From NCBI RefSeq assembly GCF_010131535.1, contig NZ_WUBS01000014.1:133216-197215 (forward strand): a stretch of 64,000 bases of DNA. Direction: 5' to 3'. This stretch comes from Acerihabitans arboris. Its GTDB lineage: Bacteria; Pseudomonadota; Gammaproteobacteria; Enterobacterales; Enterobacteriaceae. Of the stretch, positions 1 through 7,882 are shown one piece after another. The translations under genes and the position numbers were made by a program. Position 1 is the first letter of the stretch; the number at the start of each line of letters is the position of its first letter. The notes beneath the pieces are model-generated. The model had not been told where the DNA came from and ran no database searches. It saw nothing but the letters and a program-made list of their open reading frames with translations.

Positions 1-114
1 TGGTTTGATAACGATCACCGGCTTTATGTCGGAGAGATAGGCCAGGACGCCCCGATTTTAACGGAATTGGGCCAGTACCTGATGACTGAAGACGGGAAAA
101 TCCTGACGGTATAG
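1..114 (+). CDS. C-terminal end of a phage tail-region protein (partial)
   Basis: The first 37 codons of the window form an open frame ending in TAG; the start lies outside. The visible tail (ending GKILTV) matches no family I can name. It runs on the same strand as the tail fibre gene 88 bp downstream, so a baseplate or tail role is inferred from position only. Confidence 0.5.
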   Translation, partial: WFDNDHRLYVGEIGQDAPILTELGQYLMTEDGKILTV

Positions 115-202
115 CGCATCGAGTACAGCCATTAATGACTGTGCTGCAGCACATGAAAACAGACAAAACAGCGACGCGACAGCGTGGCCAGGGAGAATAG
201 CA

Positions 203-1726
203 ATGCCATCAATTATCACGCGAAAATTTGAGCAGTGGGCCGCATTGCGGCAGGCCGCTAATCTGCCGGCCCGGCCCGACACGTTTATTTTTGCCAATGT
301 GCCAGGGCAAAATGCCGATGCTGCAATCAGCCGGGACGAAACCGTGCCGCCTGCGCAGTACATCGTGCATACCGCCCCGGTGTTGCAATACGGTATGCTG
401 AATACTGACGCTGTGGTGTTTTCGGTGATCCTGGATACGACGGTGGGTGATTTTGAATATAACTGGATAGGATTGCTCGACTCGGCCAGCGGCACGTTAT
501 GCATGATTGTGCATACGATGACCCAGAAAAAAATTGCTACCAGCGGCGACGGGCAGGGGAACACTCTCACGCGCACCCTGGCGATGCAATACAGCGGCGC
601 GGCGGCGGCGGCGCAAATAACCGTCACGCCGGCAACCTGGCAGATTGATTTTTCCGCCCGCCTGTTTGGCGTCGACGAACGCCTACGCCAGGCGAATTAT
701 GACCGATACGGCCACGCGGCGTTTTTTGATAATGCGTTTTTACTATCGGGCCACGCATCGCCGTTTGCCCTGGGCGCCGGGGTGGGTTATGTCGGCGGGG
801 TCCGCGCCGCCCAGGCAGCAGGAGGGACCGTAGTTGTTGGCGCGCTGCCGGCCGTGATGTGGCTGGATGTCAGCTTGCAGGGCCAGGTGACCAGCCGATG
901 GGAGGTAGTCGCTAAGGTGTCGGCCGCGGTTAATTTAGCGGATTATGTCGACGCGTTGGGATTTAGTCATTACGTCACTGCAATCGCGAGCATAGATGCA
1001 AACGGCAACGTTACGGACCTGCGTCCTAAAGGCTCGCTGGCTGAACAAAATTCAGAGCTGGCGTATTTGAAAAAAGCGGCCAATCTGTCTGATTTGGAAA
1101 ATAAGGCTACTGCCCAGAATAATCTCGATGTCTATAGTAAAACCACTGCTGATGCCCGTTATCTTATTAAAGCTGCTGGCGGCGAGATAACAGGCGTATT
1201 AAGTATTAATAATACCTCTTTCGTTATCAAAAATGGCTCGTATGTTTCATCTGATAACGCAACCCGTTATACCAATGGCTTTAGCATTGAAAACGGCAGT
1301 TTGGTCACAAGATTTTATCAAGAGGAATCGATCGGTAATTATATTCAATCAGTTATGCTGGTTGCTGACATTAATAGCTCATCAAATGCCTATGCTTTCC
1401 GGTTTAGGCAAAATGGATATAGTTTTGCGCGACGTTTTATCCCTGATGAATATAATAATTGGGATGACCATTTTGATGCGCGTTACGACGATCGATATGA
1501 TAATCGATTTAACCCCCGATATGCGTATAAAACCGAAGCGGTTATCGATACGCGCTTAGGGGCGGCAGGGAATATGGTGATAACTCATGATACATGGGTT
1601 AGGGCGCCATCGGGGTGCATGGTGACGGGGTATTATTTCGAGGGTGACAACCCGGCATCGGATATTCTTGAATACAAGCCTATCCAGATAAATATTAATG
1701 GCAACTGGCGAACTATTTCGGGGTAA
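203..1726 (+). CDS. Phage tail-collar fibre protein (DUF3751 type)
   Basis: A 507-residue fibre protein of a contractile-tail phage or tailocin, which would bind the bacterial surface. The first ~160 residues look like the DUF3751 tail-collar domain: a short N-terminal helix, then a beta-rich region around 'NWIGLLDSASGTL'. Around residue 294 is a stretch of the type LSDLENKATAQNNL followed by a segment ending DARYL, common in phage fibre shafts. The C-terminal ~200 residues are lower in GC and should hold the receptor-binding part, the section that usually varies between phages. An AGGGAGA ribosome site lies 6 bases before the ATG. The fibre assembly gene follows 5 bp downstream, the usual arrangement. 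Family assignment is from memory of the domain. Confidence 0.75.
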   Translation: MPSIITRKFEQWAALRQAANLPARPDTFIFANVPGQNADAAISRDETVPPAQYIVHTAPVLQYGMLNTDAVVFSVILDTTVGDFEYNWIGLLDSASGTLCMIVHTMTQKKIATSGDGQGNTLTRTLAMQYSGAAAAAQITVTPATWQIDFSARLFGVDERLRQANYDRYGHAAFFDNAFLLSGHASPFALGAGVGYVGGVRAAQAAGGTVVVGALPAVMWLDVSLQGQVTSRWEVVAKVSAAVNLADYVDALGFSHYVTAIASIDANGNVTDLRPKGSLAEQNSELAYLKKAANLSDLENKATAQNNLDVYSKTTADARYLIKAAGGEITGVLSINNTSFVIKNGSYVSSDNATRYTNGFSIENGSLVTRFYQEESIGNYIQSVMLVADINSSSNAYAFRFRQNGYSFARRFIPDEYNNWDDHFDARYDDRYDNRFNPRYAYKTEAVIDTRLGAAGNMVITHDTWVRAPSGCMVTGYYFEGDNPASDILEYKPIQININGNWRTISG

Positions 1727-1731
1727 GGAAA

Positions 1732-2241
1732 ATGCTGACAATGAAATCGCTTACTTTATATACACCAGATGAAAAAAAAGCCTCTAACGTGCTTTACTTA
1801 AAAGATGAGAACGGCAGCGACTGGTATGAAAGCATCGACGGTAAATTATGGGGTGAAGAGACTGTTAAAATAGCCTTTGACGCAGCCGGTATTATCCGAT
1901 TAATGGATGCCGATGTTTCTAAATTATGGCCGCTCAATTTATCGGTTGCGGAATTAAAAGCGTCGACTATTCCAGCCGGGATTAGCCTGAATGGGGCATG
2001 GGTGTATGACGGGAAAAAAATCACGCCGCGCGCGGGTTATGCTGCGGAGCAGGCCAGTAACAAAAAACAAGCGTTGATGGCCGCCGCCGGAACGCAAATC
2101 GCTATTTTGCAAGACGCTGTCGATCTGGGTATGGCCACCGAAACCGAGACGGCGGCGCTCACGGCCTGGAAAACGTACCGCGTGAACCTGAGCCGTCTAG
2201 ACACTTCTACCGATAATATTGATTGGCCGGTGGCACCATGA
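1732..2241 (+). CDS. Tail fibre assembly protein (Tfa-like)
   Basis: A 169-residue protein directly behind the fibre gene. It has the layout of caudoviral tail fibre assembly chaperones: a variable N-terminal half that contacts the fibre tip, then a conserved C-terminal helical part. Here that part is 'AEQASNKKQALMAAAGTQIAI' followed by 'LTAWKTYRVNLSRLD' and 'IDWPVAP', typical of the Tfa family. Such chaperones fold or trimerise the distal fibre. The start could be 1732 (AAGGA very close) or the ATG at 1741 (better spacing). Its stop overlaps the next ATG (ATGA), so translation is probably coupled. Confidence 0.75.
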   Translation: MLTMKSLTLYTPDEKKASNVLYLKDENGSDWYESIDGKLWGEETVKIAFDAAGIIRLMDADVSKLWPLNLSVAELKASTIPAGISLNGAWVYDGKKITPRAGYAAEQASNKKQALMAAAGTQIAILQDAVDLGMATETETAALTAWKTYRVNLSRLDTSTDNIDWPVAP

Positions 2242-2939
2242 CCTGGGCGCGCAAAACGCTGGCGTTTCCGTCCACGATGGGGCAAATCAACTGTGCCGTA
2301 TCCACAGTAACCCCATGGACCTATGGCGCCGCCCAGGTGGCTGATTCCGGGCGCTATCTGAGCCCACCTAATGCCATGGCCTACCTTGCCAAAAAATTGG
2401 CCCAGACGGGTGGCACGCAGCAGACAGTGATTTTTTTGTTAACAGGGACGCAATTAAATGAATTCACACAGTCGATCTCTGACCTCGCGGCCGTATTTCC
2501 TCACCCGGATTTTACCAAGCTGGCGCGCCGGGCAGCGGCCCAGGCGAAACTGGATAGCGAAAAAATGCTGTTGCCGGGAGCGCAAAGCCAGGCGCTATCG
2601 AGTGCGGCGCCGCTGGCGGTCAGTACTGCCCGTCAGGCCGTCAGCGCGCAGCGGATCAAGCAAGCCGTTACCGCCGCCGCCGGCGGTATCTCACTAAGCG
2701 ACCTGGGCACGGCGTTGAGTCAGCTGCAATCCACCGCCGCCGCCGCCAGTCAAGCCGCCGCGGATAGCCTGGCCGACCTGGCGGGGCGCCGGGTCGATTT
2801 GTGGGTGTTTTCGGACAAAGGCGCATTATCCAATGTCGCCAACGCGATCCAAACGGGAGTGCCAAACCCCGCCGCGATTTACACCATGGCAACGCTGTTT
2901 GTCGGGGAGCTGGATCCATTATTGGAGATGCTGACGTGA
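2238..2939 (+). CDS. Phage structural protein of unknown function
   Basis: A 233-residue protein whose ATG overlaps the preceding stop (ATGA); the longer frame from 2223 is less likely because the overlap fits coupled translation. It is rich in Ala and Gln, with helical low-complexity stretches such as 'SQLQSTAAAASQAAADSLADL' around residues 155-180 and no signal peptide or membrane segment. It ends with a GTGA overlap to the next gene. I do not recognise the family. Its place between fibre assembly and baseplate genes argues for a virion or baseplate part. Confidence 0.55.
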   Translation: MTWARKTLAFPSTMGQINCAVSTVTPWTYGAAQVADSGRYLSPPNAMAYLAKKLAQTGGTQQTVIFLLTGTQLNEFTQSISDLAAVFPHPDFTKLARRAAAQAKLDSEKMLLPGAQSQALSSAAPLAVSTARQAVSAQRIKQAVTAAAGGISLSDLGTALSQLQSTAAAASQAAADSLADLAGRRVDLWVFSDKGALSNVANAIQTGVPNPAAIYTMATLFVGELDPLLEMLT

Positions 2940-3478
2940 CGCAAATTATCATGCTAGCGCTGGACGGCGAGGCTATCCCGCTACGGGCTATCCGTGTCTC
3001 GCCCAGCATGAACATTCAGGACAAAGACCAGTCCGGGCAAACATCGGGAACCGCGACGGCGGAGCAAGGCGTTAAAGCCAAAGAGCTGAAGGTAACAGGC
3101 ATGATCCCATTCGTGGAAAAGGCCGCCTTGACTCGGCTATTTGAGCTCGCGGAAGCCAAGGGCGATAATGGCGCCGCGCGGCGGTATCGCGTGGCCTCGC
3201 CGGTCGCACAGGCGATCAAATTCCGTGAGGGCATTTTCAGCGGCGACGTAAGCGCCGAAGAGCAAGACAACAAAATGGCCTGGCAAATATCATTTACGCT
3301 CAAAGAGCAGGTCAGCGTCGCTGAAAAAACGGCGGCGCGCAGCAGCAAAACCACCACTACCACCCAGACGGCAGATGGCGCAACGACGGACAGCGGGGCC
3401 GGCGGCGATGCTCCCGATCACGAATTAACCGGGTTTGAGAAATGGTTATCATCCCTCAACGATAAGATAGGCTCCTAA
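2936..3478 (+). CDS. Putative baseplate complex protein
   Basis: A 180-residue protein starting at GTG 2936, which overlaps the previous stop as GTGA. The N-terminal part (ALDGEAIPLRAIRVSPSMNI, then QDKDQSGQTSGTA) resembles small proteins annotated as baseplate complex components in myoprophages; this is recall, not a search. The C-terminal ~50 residues are Thr/Lys/Gly-rich and probably disordered, then 'ELTGFEKWLSSLNDKIGS' ends the chain. Its TAA shares a base with the next ATG (TAATG). The run of overlapping junctions across three genes marks a tightly coupled tail operon. Confidence 0.55.
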   Translation: MTQIIMLALDGEAIPLRAIRVSPSMNIQDKDQSGQTSGTATAEQGVKAKELKVTGMIPFVEKAALTRLFELAEAKGDNGAARRYRVASPVAQAIKFREGIFSGDVSAEEQDNKMAWQISFTLKEQVSVAEKTAARSSKTTTTTQTADGATTDSGAGGDAPDHELTGFEKWLSSLNDKIGS

Positions 3479-5151
3479 TGAAACAGATAATCACGCTGCG
3501 CCTGGGCGCCGAACTGGTAACCGTATCATCCTGCGAGCTGGTTTTAGATTTGAGCGCCTGCGGCCGGGGATTTGTCACTGTCGTGCATGACGCGGTGGCA
3601 ACAGGTCAGGCCGTGCGCATCGATGTCGGCTATAACAACACTGCATACCGGTTTTTTACCGGCTATGTCGAGCGGGACCAGCCGGCGGAAAACGGGTCGC
3701 GCCGGCTATTCGTGCGTGAAGTGGCCGGCGTGTTCGAATCGCTGTGGCCGCTTTCAATGCAGCACCCGACGTTGCGCCAGGTCACGGACAAACTGTCCGC
3801 AGATACGGGCGTGACGTTTGTACTGCCGGGCGGCCGGAGTTATACCGACACGCCTATCCCGCATTTTGTGCACCATGGCACTGGCTGGCAATTGCTGGCC
3901 ACCCTGGGCCGCGCATTTAATATCAGTGATTACATATGGCAGCAGTTGCCGGACGGAACGGTCTGGTTAGGCTCCTGGACAGATTCGCGTTTTGCCGGCC
4001 AGCCCATCACTGTGCCGGCCAATTTCGCTACAGCCGCCCACGGCGGCAATACCATGACCATACCGGCGGCGCCGGCCATCCGCCCCGGAGTGGTGTTAAA
4101 CGGCGAGCGCATCACACGGGTGGCACTCAAGGACGATCAGATGTCGCTGACCTGGACGCCGCTCAAAGGCGACGGCACGCCGAAACAGAAAACCCCGCTG
4201 CAACGTCAGCTTGAGGAAATCCACCCGGAACTGGCCAGCAACCTGCACTTGCCGAAACTGGCCAGAATTGAGGGGCCGGCCGAGGCATCCAGCCTGGGCG
4301 ACATCGCCGATCCGTTTCGCCCGCGCCACGCCGTGAATGTGCAACTGCTGGATCAGAACGGCGCCGATAACAAAAACACGCCGGTTTATGCCGCCGTGCC
4401 GCTGCCCGTTCCGCAAGCCGGGGACGAGGGCGGATTCTTGTCGTATCCAGAAGAGGGGACACTGGTAGAAGTGGCATTCCCGGATGGGCGCCAGGATAAG
4501 CCGATCATTCGTCAAATCCTGCCGGAAGGTAAATCCCTGCCGGAAATCAAACCGGGCGAACGGCTATGGCAACATCGCGCCGGCGTCGCCCAGCGCGCCA
4601 CACAAGACGGCAGCTGGCAACGTGAGACCGACCAGGAAATCAAAGACACATCCCACCGGCGCACGGTGGCCGCGGATGAAGAAACACGTACCATCACCAC
4701 CCGCACCACCACCATTCAGGCCACCGACACCACCACGGTGATCGGTACGGCTAAGCTGCTGGCCGGCGCCATCATGCAGGTGGCGACGGGGGATTATGCC
4801 GTGGCCACGTCGGCCAATTTGACCACTAAAGCGGGCGGCAACAGCACCGAAAACATTGGCAGCGACAAGACGGCCGATGTGGGCGGAATGCTCACCGAGC
4901 GGATAGCCGGCGCACGGGAAAGCGTATCGGCCACCCTCGCGCTGATAGCGGGCACGGTTAAGGTGGGTAACGCCGACACCAATGTGCTAACGCTCCTGAT
5001 TGAAACGCTGGATCTATTGCATGAGCTGGCCCAACAGACGGCTACCCATACCCACCCGGACACTGGGAACCCAACCAATAGCGCAGACCTCGCAGCTACC
5101 GGCACCGCGGCAACCGCGCTCAAAGCCAAATATCAACCCATCATTCTATAG
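3478..5151 (+). CDS. Baseplate hub/spike protein (VgrG/gp5-like)
   Basis: A 557-residue protein with the order of phage hub and spike parts joined in one chain. Residues ~1-220 look like the hub fold (gp27/gp44-like: 'VTVVHDAVATGQAVRIDVGY', 'FTGYVERDQP'). Residues ~265-360 form an OB-fold-like domain ending 'VEVAFPDGRQDKPIIRQIL', as in gp45/VgrG proteins. Residues ~385-510 are a repetitive Thr-rich stretch (TITTRTTTIQATDTTTV) expected to form a beta-helical needle. The C-terminus contains 'THTHPDTGNPT', a His-rich segment like the iron-binding tips of phage spikes. It is the last readable tail gene on this strand; sequence beyond it is decayed. Confidence 0.7.
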   Translation: MKQIITLRLGAELVTVSSCELVLDLSACGRGFVTVVHDAVATGQAVRIDVGYNNTAYRFFTGYVERDQPAENGSRRLFVREVAGVFESLWPLSMQHPTLRQVTDKLSADTGVTFVLPGGRSYTDTPIPHFVHHGTGWQLLATLGRAFNISDYIWQQLPDGTVWLGSWTDSRFAGQPITVPANFATAAHGGNTMTIPAAPAIRPGVVLNGERITRVALKDDQMSLTWTPLKGDGTPKQKTPLQRQLEEIHPELASNLHLPKLARIEGPAEASSLGDIADPFRPRHAVNVQLLDQNGADNKNTPVYAAVPLPVPQAGDEGGFLSYPEEGTLVEVAFPDGRQDKPIIRQILPEGKSLPEIKPGERLWQHRAGVAQRATQDGSWQRETDQEIKDTSHRRTVAADEETRTITTRTTTIQATDTTTVIGTAKLLAGAIMQVATGDYAVATSANLTTKAGGNSTENIGSDKTADVGGMLTERIAGARESVSATLALIAGTVKVGNADTNVLTLLIETLDLLHELAQQTATHTHPDTGNPTNSADLAATGTAATALKAKYQPIIL

Positions 5152-5746
5152 CCCCTGGTGGCATAGCCATTCATGACGATGCCGCCGGCAGCACAGCCAT
5201 AAGCGGCTGTATTGGCCATCACCTAAACCCAGCACGACACCCCACCTCATCATACGCAGCCAGCGCCACGCCACGGCGCGCAGGCCTCGAATCATCACGC
5301 TATGTACCTCAGTCAATCATCATCAAGCCATGGCCCGCCCAGGACGCACAGCGCCACGTAACGGAGCGCAGCCGCCACGGAAACCGCGCTACACCGCACC
5401 CGCCTGCCCGTTTCGTGATCGAATATTTTTGCAAAACTCAAATACTGCAAACACTATCGCCAGGCCGCAGCGCCGCTGGGGTCTTGCCCGCAAAGGGCTA
5501 TTGCAATCTGTGATCTGTTTTGCATCTTTTTGAAAGATCGAAGGGATTTATGTAAGTTGTTGAATTTAATAACCCATTAAAATATAAAAGGATCGTTCCA
5601 ATTCCGTGAGGATCAGCTATCGCTGGCGGGGAAGTTGCAAAAAAGGGCATTTCTGATGAAACCTAAGTACGGCGCGGCTTGTAGTCAAGTGCGCTACTGG
5701 TCAGTGGCAGCAAAAAAGCGCAATGCCACGATCACCGCTTGGCGGT
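5152..5746. other. Decayed intergenic region after the tail genes
   Basis: No credible gene. The first ~300 bp are GC-rich like the tail genes; from about 5500 the sequence turns AT-rich. The short open frame 5330-5533 has low-complexity Arg/Pro-rich coding and no ribosome site. The region looks like remnant prophage sequence, but I could not identify the lost genes. Confidence 0.5.
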
Positions 5747-5983
5747 TTATCTGGAGTGCGGATTGAATTTTGTATAGACGTTAAAATTTTGCTCGCCCTC
5801 GTCGTAAAGCCGCCAACCGCCCCTATAAAATGCGATCCAGGCGTTAGCTTCTTTTGGGCCAAAGTGATGATTTAACTTGCGTAATTCATCGATAAAATCG
5901 CGCGTGGTAACAGTATAGCGCCCGTCTTTTGCGCGTTTTACAGCATGATCAAATGCTGCGGGGATTTCGTACATTCTAGGCAT
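5747..5983 (-). CDS. Small SOS-controlled phage-type protein, unknown function
   Basis: A 78-residue protein starting MPRMYEIPAAFDHAVKRA. I chose the ATG at 5983 over the longer frame (6016) because AAGGAG lies 8 bases before it. It is soluble and charged, with no membrane segment or obvious catalytic motif. Small proteins with a 'YEIP.AF..AV..A..G.YTV.T.DFI..LR..NHHF.P.EAN.WI' pattern occur in enterobacterial prophages as far as I recall, but I know no proven function. A near-consensus LexA box lies ~40 bp upstream, so it is probably DNA-damage inducible. It follows the XRE repressor gene on the same strand after a 76-bp gap. Confidence 0.65.
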   Translation of the reverse strand: MPRMYEIPAAFDHAVKRAKDGRYTVTTRDFIDELRKLNHHFGPKEANAWIAFYRGGWRLYDEGEQNFNVYTKFNPHSR

Positions 5984-6022
5984 GATCTGCTCTCCTTTAG
6001 ATTCAAACGAGAGCATACTATA

Positions 6023-6042
6023 AACTGTATATAATTACAGTA
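6023..6042. promoter_or_regulatory. LexA (SOS) box
   Basis: CTGT-N8-ACAG with an AT-only centre; 17 of 20 positions match the consensus TACTGTATATATATACAGTA. It sits just upstream of the 78-residue gene ending at 5747 and behind the repressor gene, so it most likely controls the small gene. The match is seen directly; binding is inferred. Confidence 0.7.
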
Positions 6043-6059
6043 TGTGAGGCATCAATTGC

Positions 6060-6338
6060 TTATTTAACACCATCCCATTTTCCCGCTGCTTTTTCCTGCC
6101 TGTATAGTTCCAGCACTTTTTTTGCAAAATCTTCACTTCGGATATAAAAATAGCAGTCGGGAACGTCCAACACATCAGCAAACCGGCACGCCAGTTGGAA
6201 TTGAGGGGTACGTTGACTCGTTTCATAATGTGACACCCGTTGCCTTGCGCTTTCCGGTTCAATGCCCGCAGCTATCCCAAGTTCTGTTTGTGACATTTTC
6301 GCGGCTAGCCGCGCTCTTTTCAGTCGATAGCCAATCAT
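6060..6338 (-). CDS. XRE-family HTH transcriptional repressor (prophage type)
   Basis: A 92-residue, single-domain DNA-binding protein. Residues ~1-65 are a Cro/CI-type helix-turn-helix: 'RLKRARLAAKMSQTELGIAAGI', then 'RVSHYETSQRTPQFQLACRFADVLDVP'. The C-terminal tail is charged and short, with no peptidase domain, so it would not be cleaved like lambda CI. The start has only a weak ribosome site. It is read in the same direction as the LexA-box gene behind it. Probably an immunity or regulatory gene left from a prophage; its operator is not identified. Confidence 0.75.
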   Translation of the reverse strand: MIGYRLKRARLAAKMSQTELGIAAGIEPESARQRVSHYETSQRTPQFQLACRFADVLDVPDCYFYIRSEDFAKKVLELYRQEKAAGKWDGVK

Positions 6339-6457
6339 TGTTTAACGTCAGATAAATTTTACTTGACGCATGTCTAGCAGATTTCTAACATGGTGCTGTA
6401 AACAAGTTGTTGACATTAGTCGTGATAATAAAAGGGATGTAAAAAGCCTCCTTCTTA

Positions 6458-6484
6458 GCCGTCTTTAAGGGCGGCATTTTTTTT
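6458..6484 (+). terminator. Factor-independent terminator
   Basis: GCCGTC and GGGCGGC arms (one G-U pair) around a short TTTAA loop are followed by eight T. No plus-strand gene lies directly before it, so it may be a leftover from the prophage. Confidence 0.5.
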
Positions 6485-6529
6485 GCAAAAAATGATATGT
6501 ATGTTTCAATATTTATTAAGAGCATTCAA

Positions 6530-6796
6530 ATGCATTATAGTTTGATGGGTGAAACTGTTGGCGGTCCGGTTAAAATATTCATAGGCTGGAGTACTTTATT
6601 TAGTTATTACTACATGTTCATTGAACCGTATAGAAAACCACCGCTTTATTGTTGTTTATCTGATCGGAATATTGGAAATGACATATTGGAGCATTATCAA
6701 ATAGTATTAGAGCGATTTGGTATAAAGAATATCAGTTTGAAAAAAGGTTCAGGACTTTATAAGCAACTCATTAAAGATAGAATAAATTATTCATGA
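6530..6796 (+). CDS. Hypothetical AT-rich small protein
   Basis: An 88-residue frame (MHYSLMGETVGGPVKIF...) from the ATG at 6530, preceded by AAGAG at about 8 bases; a longer frame begins at 6497 without a ribosome site. The codons are AT-rich, unlike the tail genes to the left, and the product is rich in Tyr and Lys. I recognise no domain. It sits alone between two terminator-like hairpins, so it may be a real small accessory gene or a chance frame. Confidence 0.3.
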   Translation: MHYSLMGETVGGPVKIFIGWSTLFSYYYMFIEPYRKPPLYCCLSDRNIGNDILEHYQIVLERFGIKNISLKKGSGLYKQLIKDRINYS

Positions 6797-6922
6797 ATAC
6801 TTTTAATGCCCAATTATCAAGGCCCGCTTATCTTGCCGCCGTCGCCCGTAGCACTGCATTTCGTTCTGCTACTGTTTTTCCGCAATGCATAATCAAGTGC
6901 TGAACATAACCGGCATGCAATG

Positions 6923-6950
6923 AAAAGCCCCGGTTTCCCAGGGCTTTTTT
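6923..6950 (+). terminator. Factor-independent terminator before repeat copy 1
   Basis: AAAAGCCC and GGGCTTTT form an 8-bp stem followed by T residues. It ends exactly where the first copy of the 51-bp repeat begins. Confidence 0.7.
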
Positions 6951-7001
6951 GTCGATGTGGTCAATGTGTGGACGTTAGTTAAAATAAATCCTTTTATTTC
7001 A
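6951..7001. repeat. 51-bp direct repeat, copy 1 (left of toxin-antitoxin pair)
   Basis: 47 of 51 positions match the copy at 7768-7818, in the same orientation. The first 23 and last 21 bases are identical; the four differences lie in the middle. The 3' part contains a small palindrome, AAATAAA-tcct-TTTATTT. The two copies bracket the toxin-antitoxin genes. Confidence 0.85.
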
Positions 7002-7046
7002 ATCAATTAAACCCTATTGCAAGTTACCAAGAACTGACAAGCAGGG

Positions 7047-7346
7047 TTAACATTCACCAGCAGAAAGCGCCGGGATAACATGTTGTGGATCGCGTTCAAT
7101 TGCGCGCAGCAACGCCTTAGCCGGGCCGGTGGGATCGCGCCGCCCTTGCTCCCAATTTTTCAGTGTGTCTACATTGACAGATATCAGTTTGGCAAATCCG
7201 CTTTGGGAAAGCCCGGTCGCGTGACGAATTTCTTTCACTCGCACGGCGATCACGCTCGTTTCTCTTGCCGGGGCCCTTGAGCCCTCGGTAATTTCATTCA
7301 TTTGCACCATGCTTTCTTTGAGACGTTCAAATAATTTCTTATCCAT
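7047..7346 (-). CDS. Antitoxin, NadS/HigA-type HTH protein
   Basis: A 99-residue protein starting MDKKLFERLKESMVQMNEI. It has the NadS-like layout: an N-terminal helical part that would contact the toxin, then a C-terminal Cro-type helix-turn-helix (residues ~35-85: 'VKEIRHATGLSQSGFAKLI', 'NVDTLKNWEQGRRDPTGPAKALL'). It would neutralise the toxin and repress the operon. Its ATG follows the toxin stop with no gap (TAA then ATG), with a G-rich ribosome site inside the toxin end. The toxin-first order is typical of HigBA/NadS modules. Confidence 0.85.
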   Translation of the reverse strand: MDKKLFERLKESMVQMNEITEGSRAPARETSVIAVRVKEIRHATGLSQSGFAKLISVNVDTLKNWEQGRRDPTGPAKALLRAIERDPQHVIPALSAGEC

Positions 7347-7658
7347 TTACCACCCCTTATTCAATTCACGTAGCTGCCGTTTTTCGTCCGAACTCAGGTC
7401 GTCCTTGATACCTTTTTTGTAAATTAGAATCATTCGTAATTGAGATTCGGCGACTTTGTGATAATAAATCACCCTAACCCCTCCACGCTTGCCTTTACCC
7501 GCCGCAGACCAGCGAATTTTGCGCAAGCCGCCAGTTTCTTGGATCACATCCCCTTTATCAGGGTTTGCCGCTAGATACGTCTGAAACTCGCGGTATTCAT
7601 CGTCGGTCAGTAGTTCTTTGACATCCTCAGTAAAAATATCAGACTCAATAAATAACAT
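7347..7658 (-). CDS. Type II toxin of the RelE/HigB superfamily
   Basis: A 103-residue protein of the RelE-like mRNA-interferase fold. Visible family features are 'LTDDEYREFQTYLAANPDKGDVIQ', 'GGLRKIRWSAAGKGKRGGVRVIYYH' and the C-terminal 'RMILIYKKGIKDDLSSDEKRQLREL'. The basic RKIRW/RGGVRVIYY strands correspond to the substrate-binding face in relatives. It is the first gene of a two-gene operon with the HTH antitoxin. The ATG at 7658 lies about 24 nt after the predicted transcription start, with a poor ribosome site. Nothing suggests it is broken. Confidence 0.85.
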   Translation of the reverse strand: MLFIESDIFTEDVKELLTDDEYREFQTYLAANPDKGDVIQETGGLRKIRWSAAGKGKRGGVRVIYYHKVAESQLRMILIYKKGIKDDLSSDEKRQLRELNKGW

Positions 7659-7666
7659 GGCTATGC

Positions 7667-7723
7667 GTCAATGGCGTATGATAATCATAGATTAACACCA
7701 TGCTTCTATAAGTCAATGGCGTA
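7667..7723 (-). promoter_or_regulatory. Toxin-antitoxin promoter with paired operator repeats
   Basis: On the minus strand, TTGACT (7711-7716), a 16-bp spacer and TAATCT (7689-7694) form a sigma70-like promoter. The 12-mer gtcaatggcgta occurs twice in direct orientation, at 7667-7678 and 7712-7723. One copy covers the -35 box and one lies between the -10 and the ATG. This is the placement expected for antitoxin operators (inference). Confidence 0.6.
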
Positions 7724-7734
7724 CAATAGAATAA

Positions 7735-7760
7735 ACCCCGCGTTGCGGGGTCTTGTTTTT
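7735..7760 (+). terminator. Factor-independent terminator before repeat copy 2
   Basis: ACCCCGC and GCGGGGT form a 7-bp stem with a 3-base loop, then a T-rich tract. Like the terminator at 6923-6950, it lies immediately before a copy of the 51-bp repeat. Confidence 0.7.
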
Positions 7761-7767
7761 ATTTTTG

Positions 7768-7818
7768 GTCGATGTGGTCAATGTGTGGACATTGCATAAA
7801 ATAAATCCTTTTATTTCA
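7768..7818. repeat. 51-bp direct repeat, copy 2 (right of toxin-antitoxin pair)
   Basis: Second copy of the repeat at 6951-7001, 817 bp away, same orientation, four mismatches. Flanking bases on the right differ from copy 1. Confidence 0.85.
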
Positions 7819-7856
7819 TATGTTTAACAGGAAATGATGGACACCATCCCTGTCTT

Positions 7857-7882
7857 CCCCACCGAAAGGTGGGGTTTTTTTT
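7857..7882 (+). terminator. Factor-independent terminator
   Basis: CCCCACC-gaaa-GGTGGGG followed by eight T. It separates the prophage debris from the pfkA upstream region on the plus strand. Confidence 0.8.
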
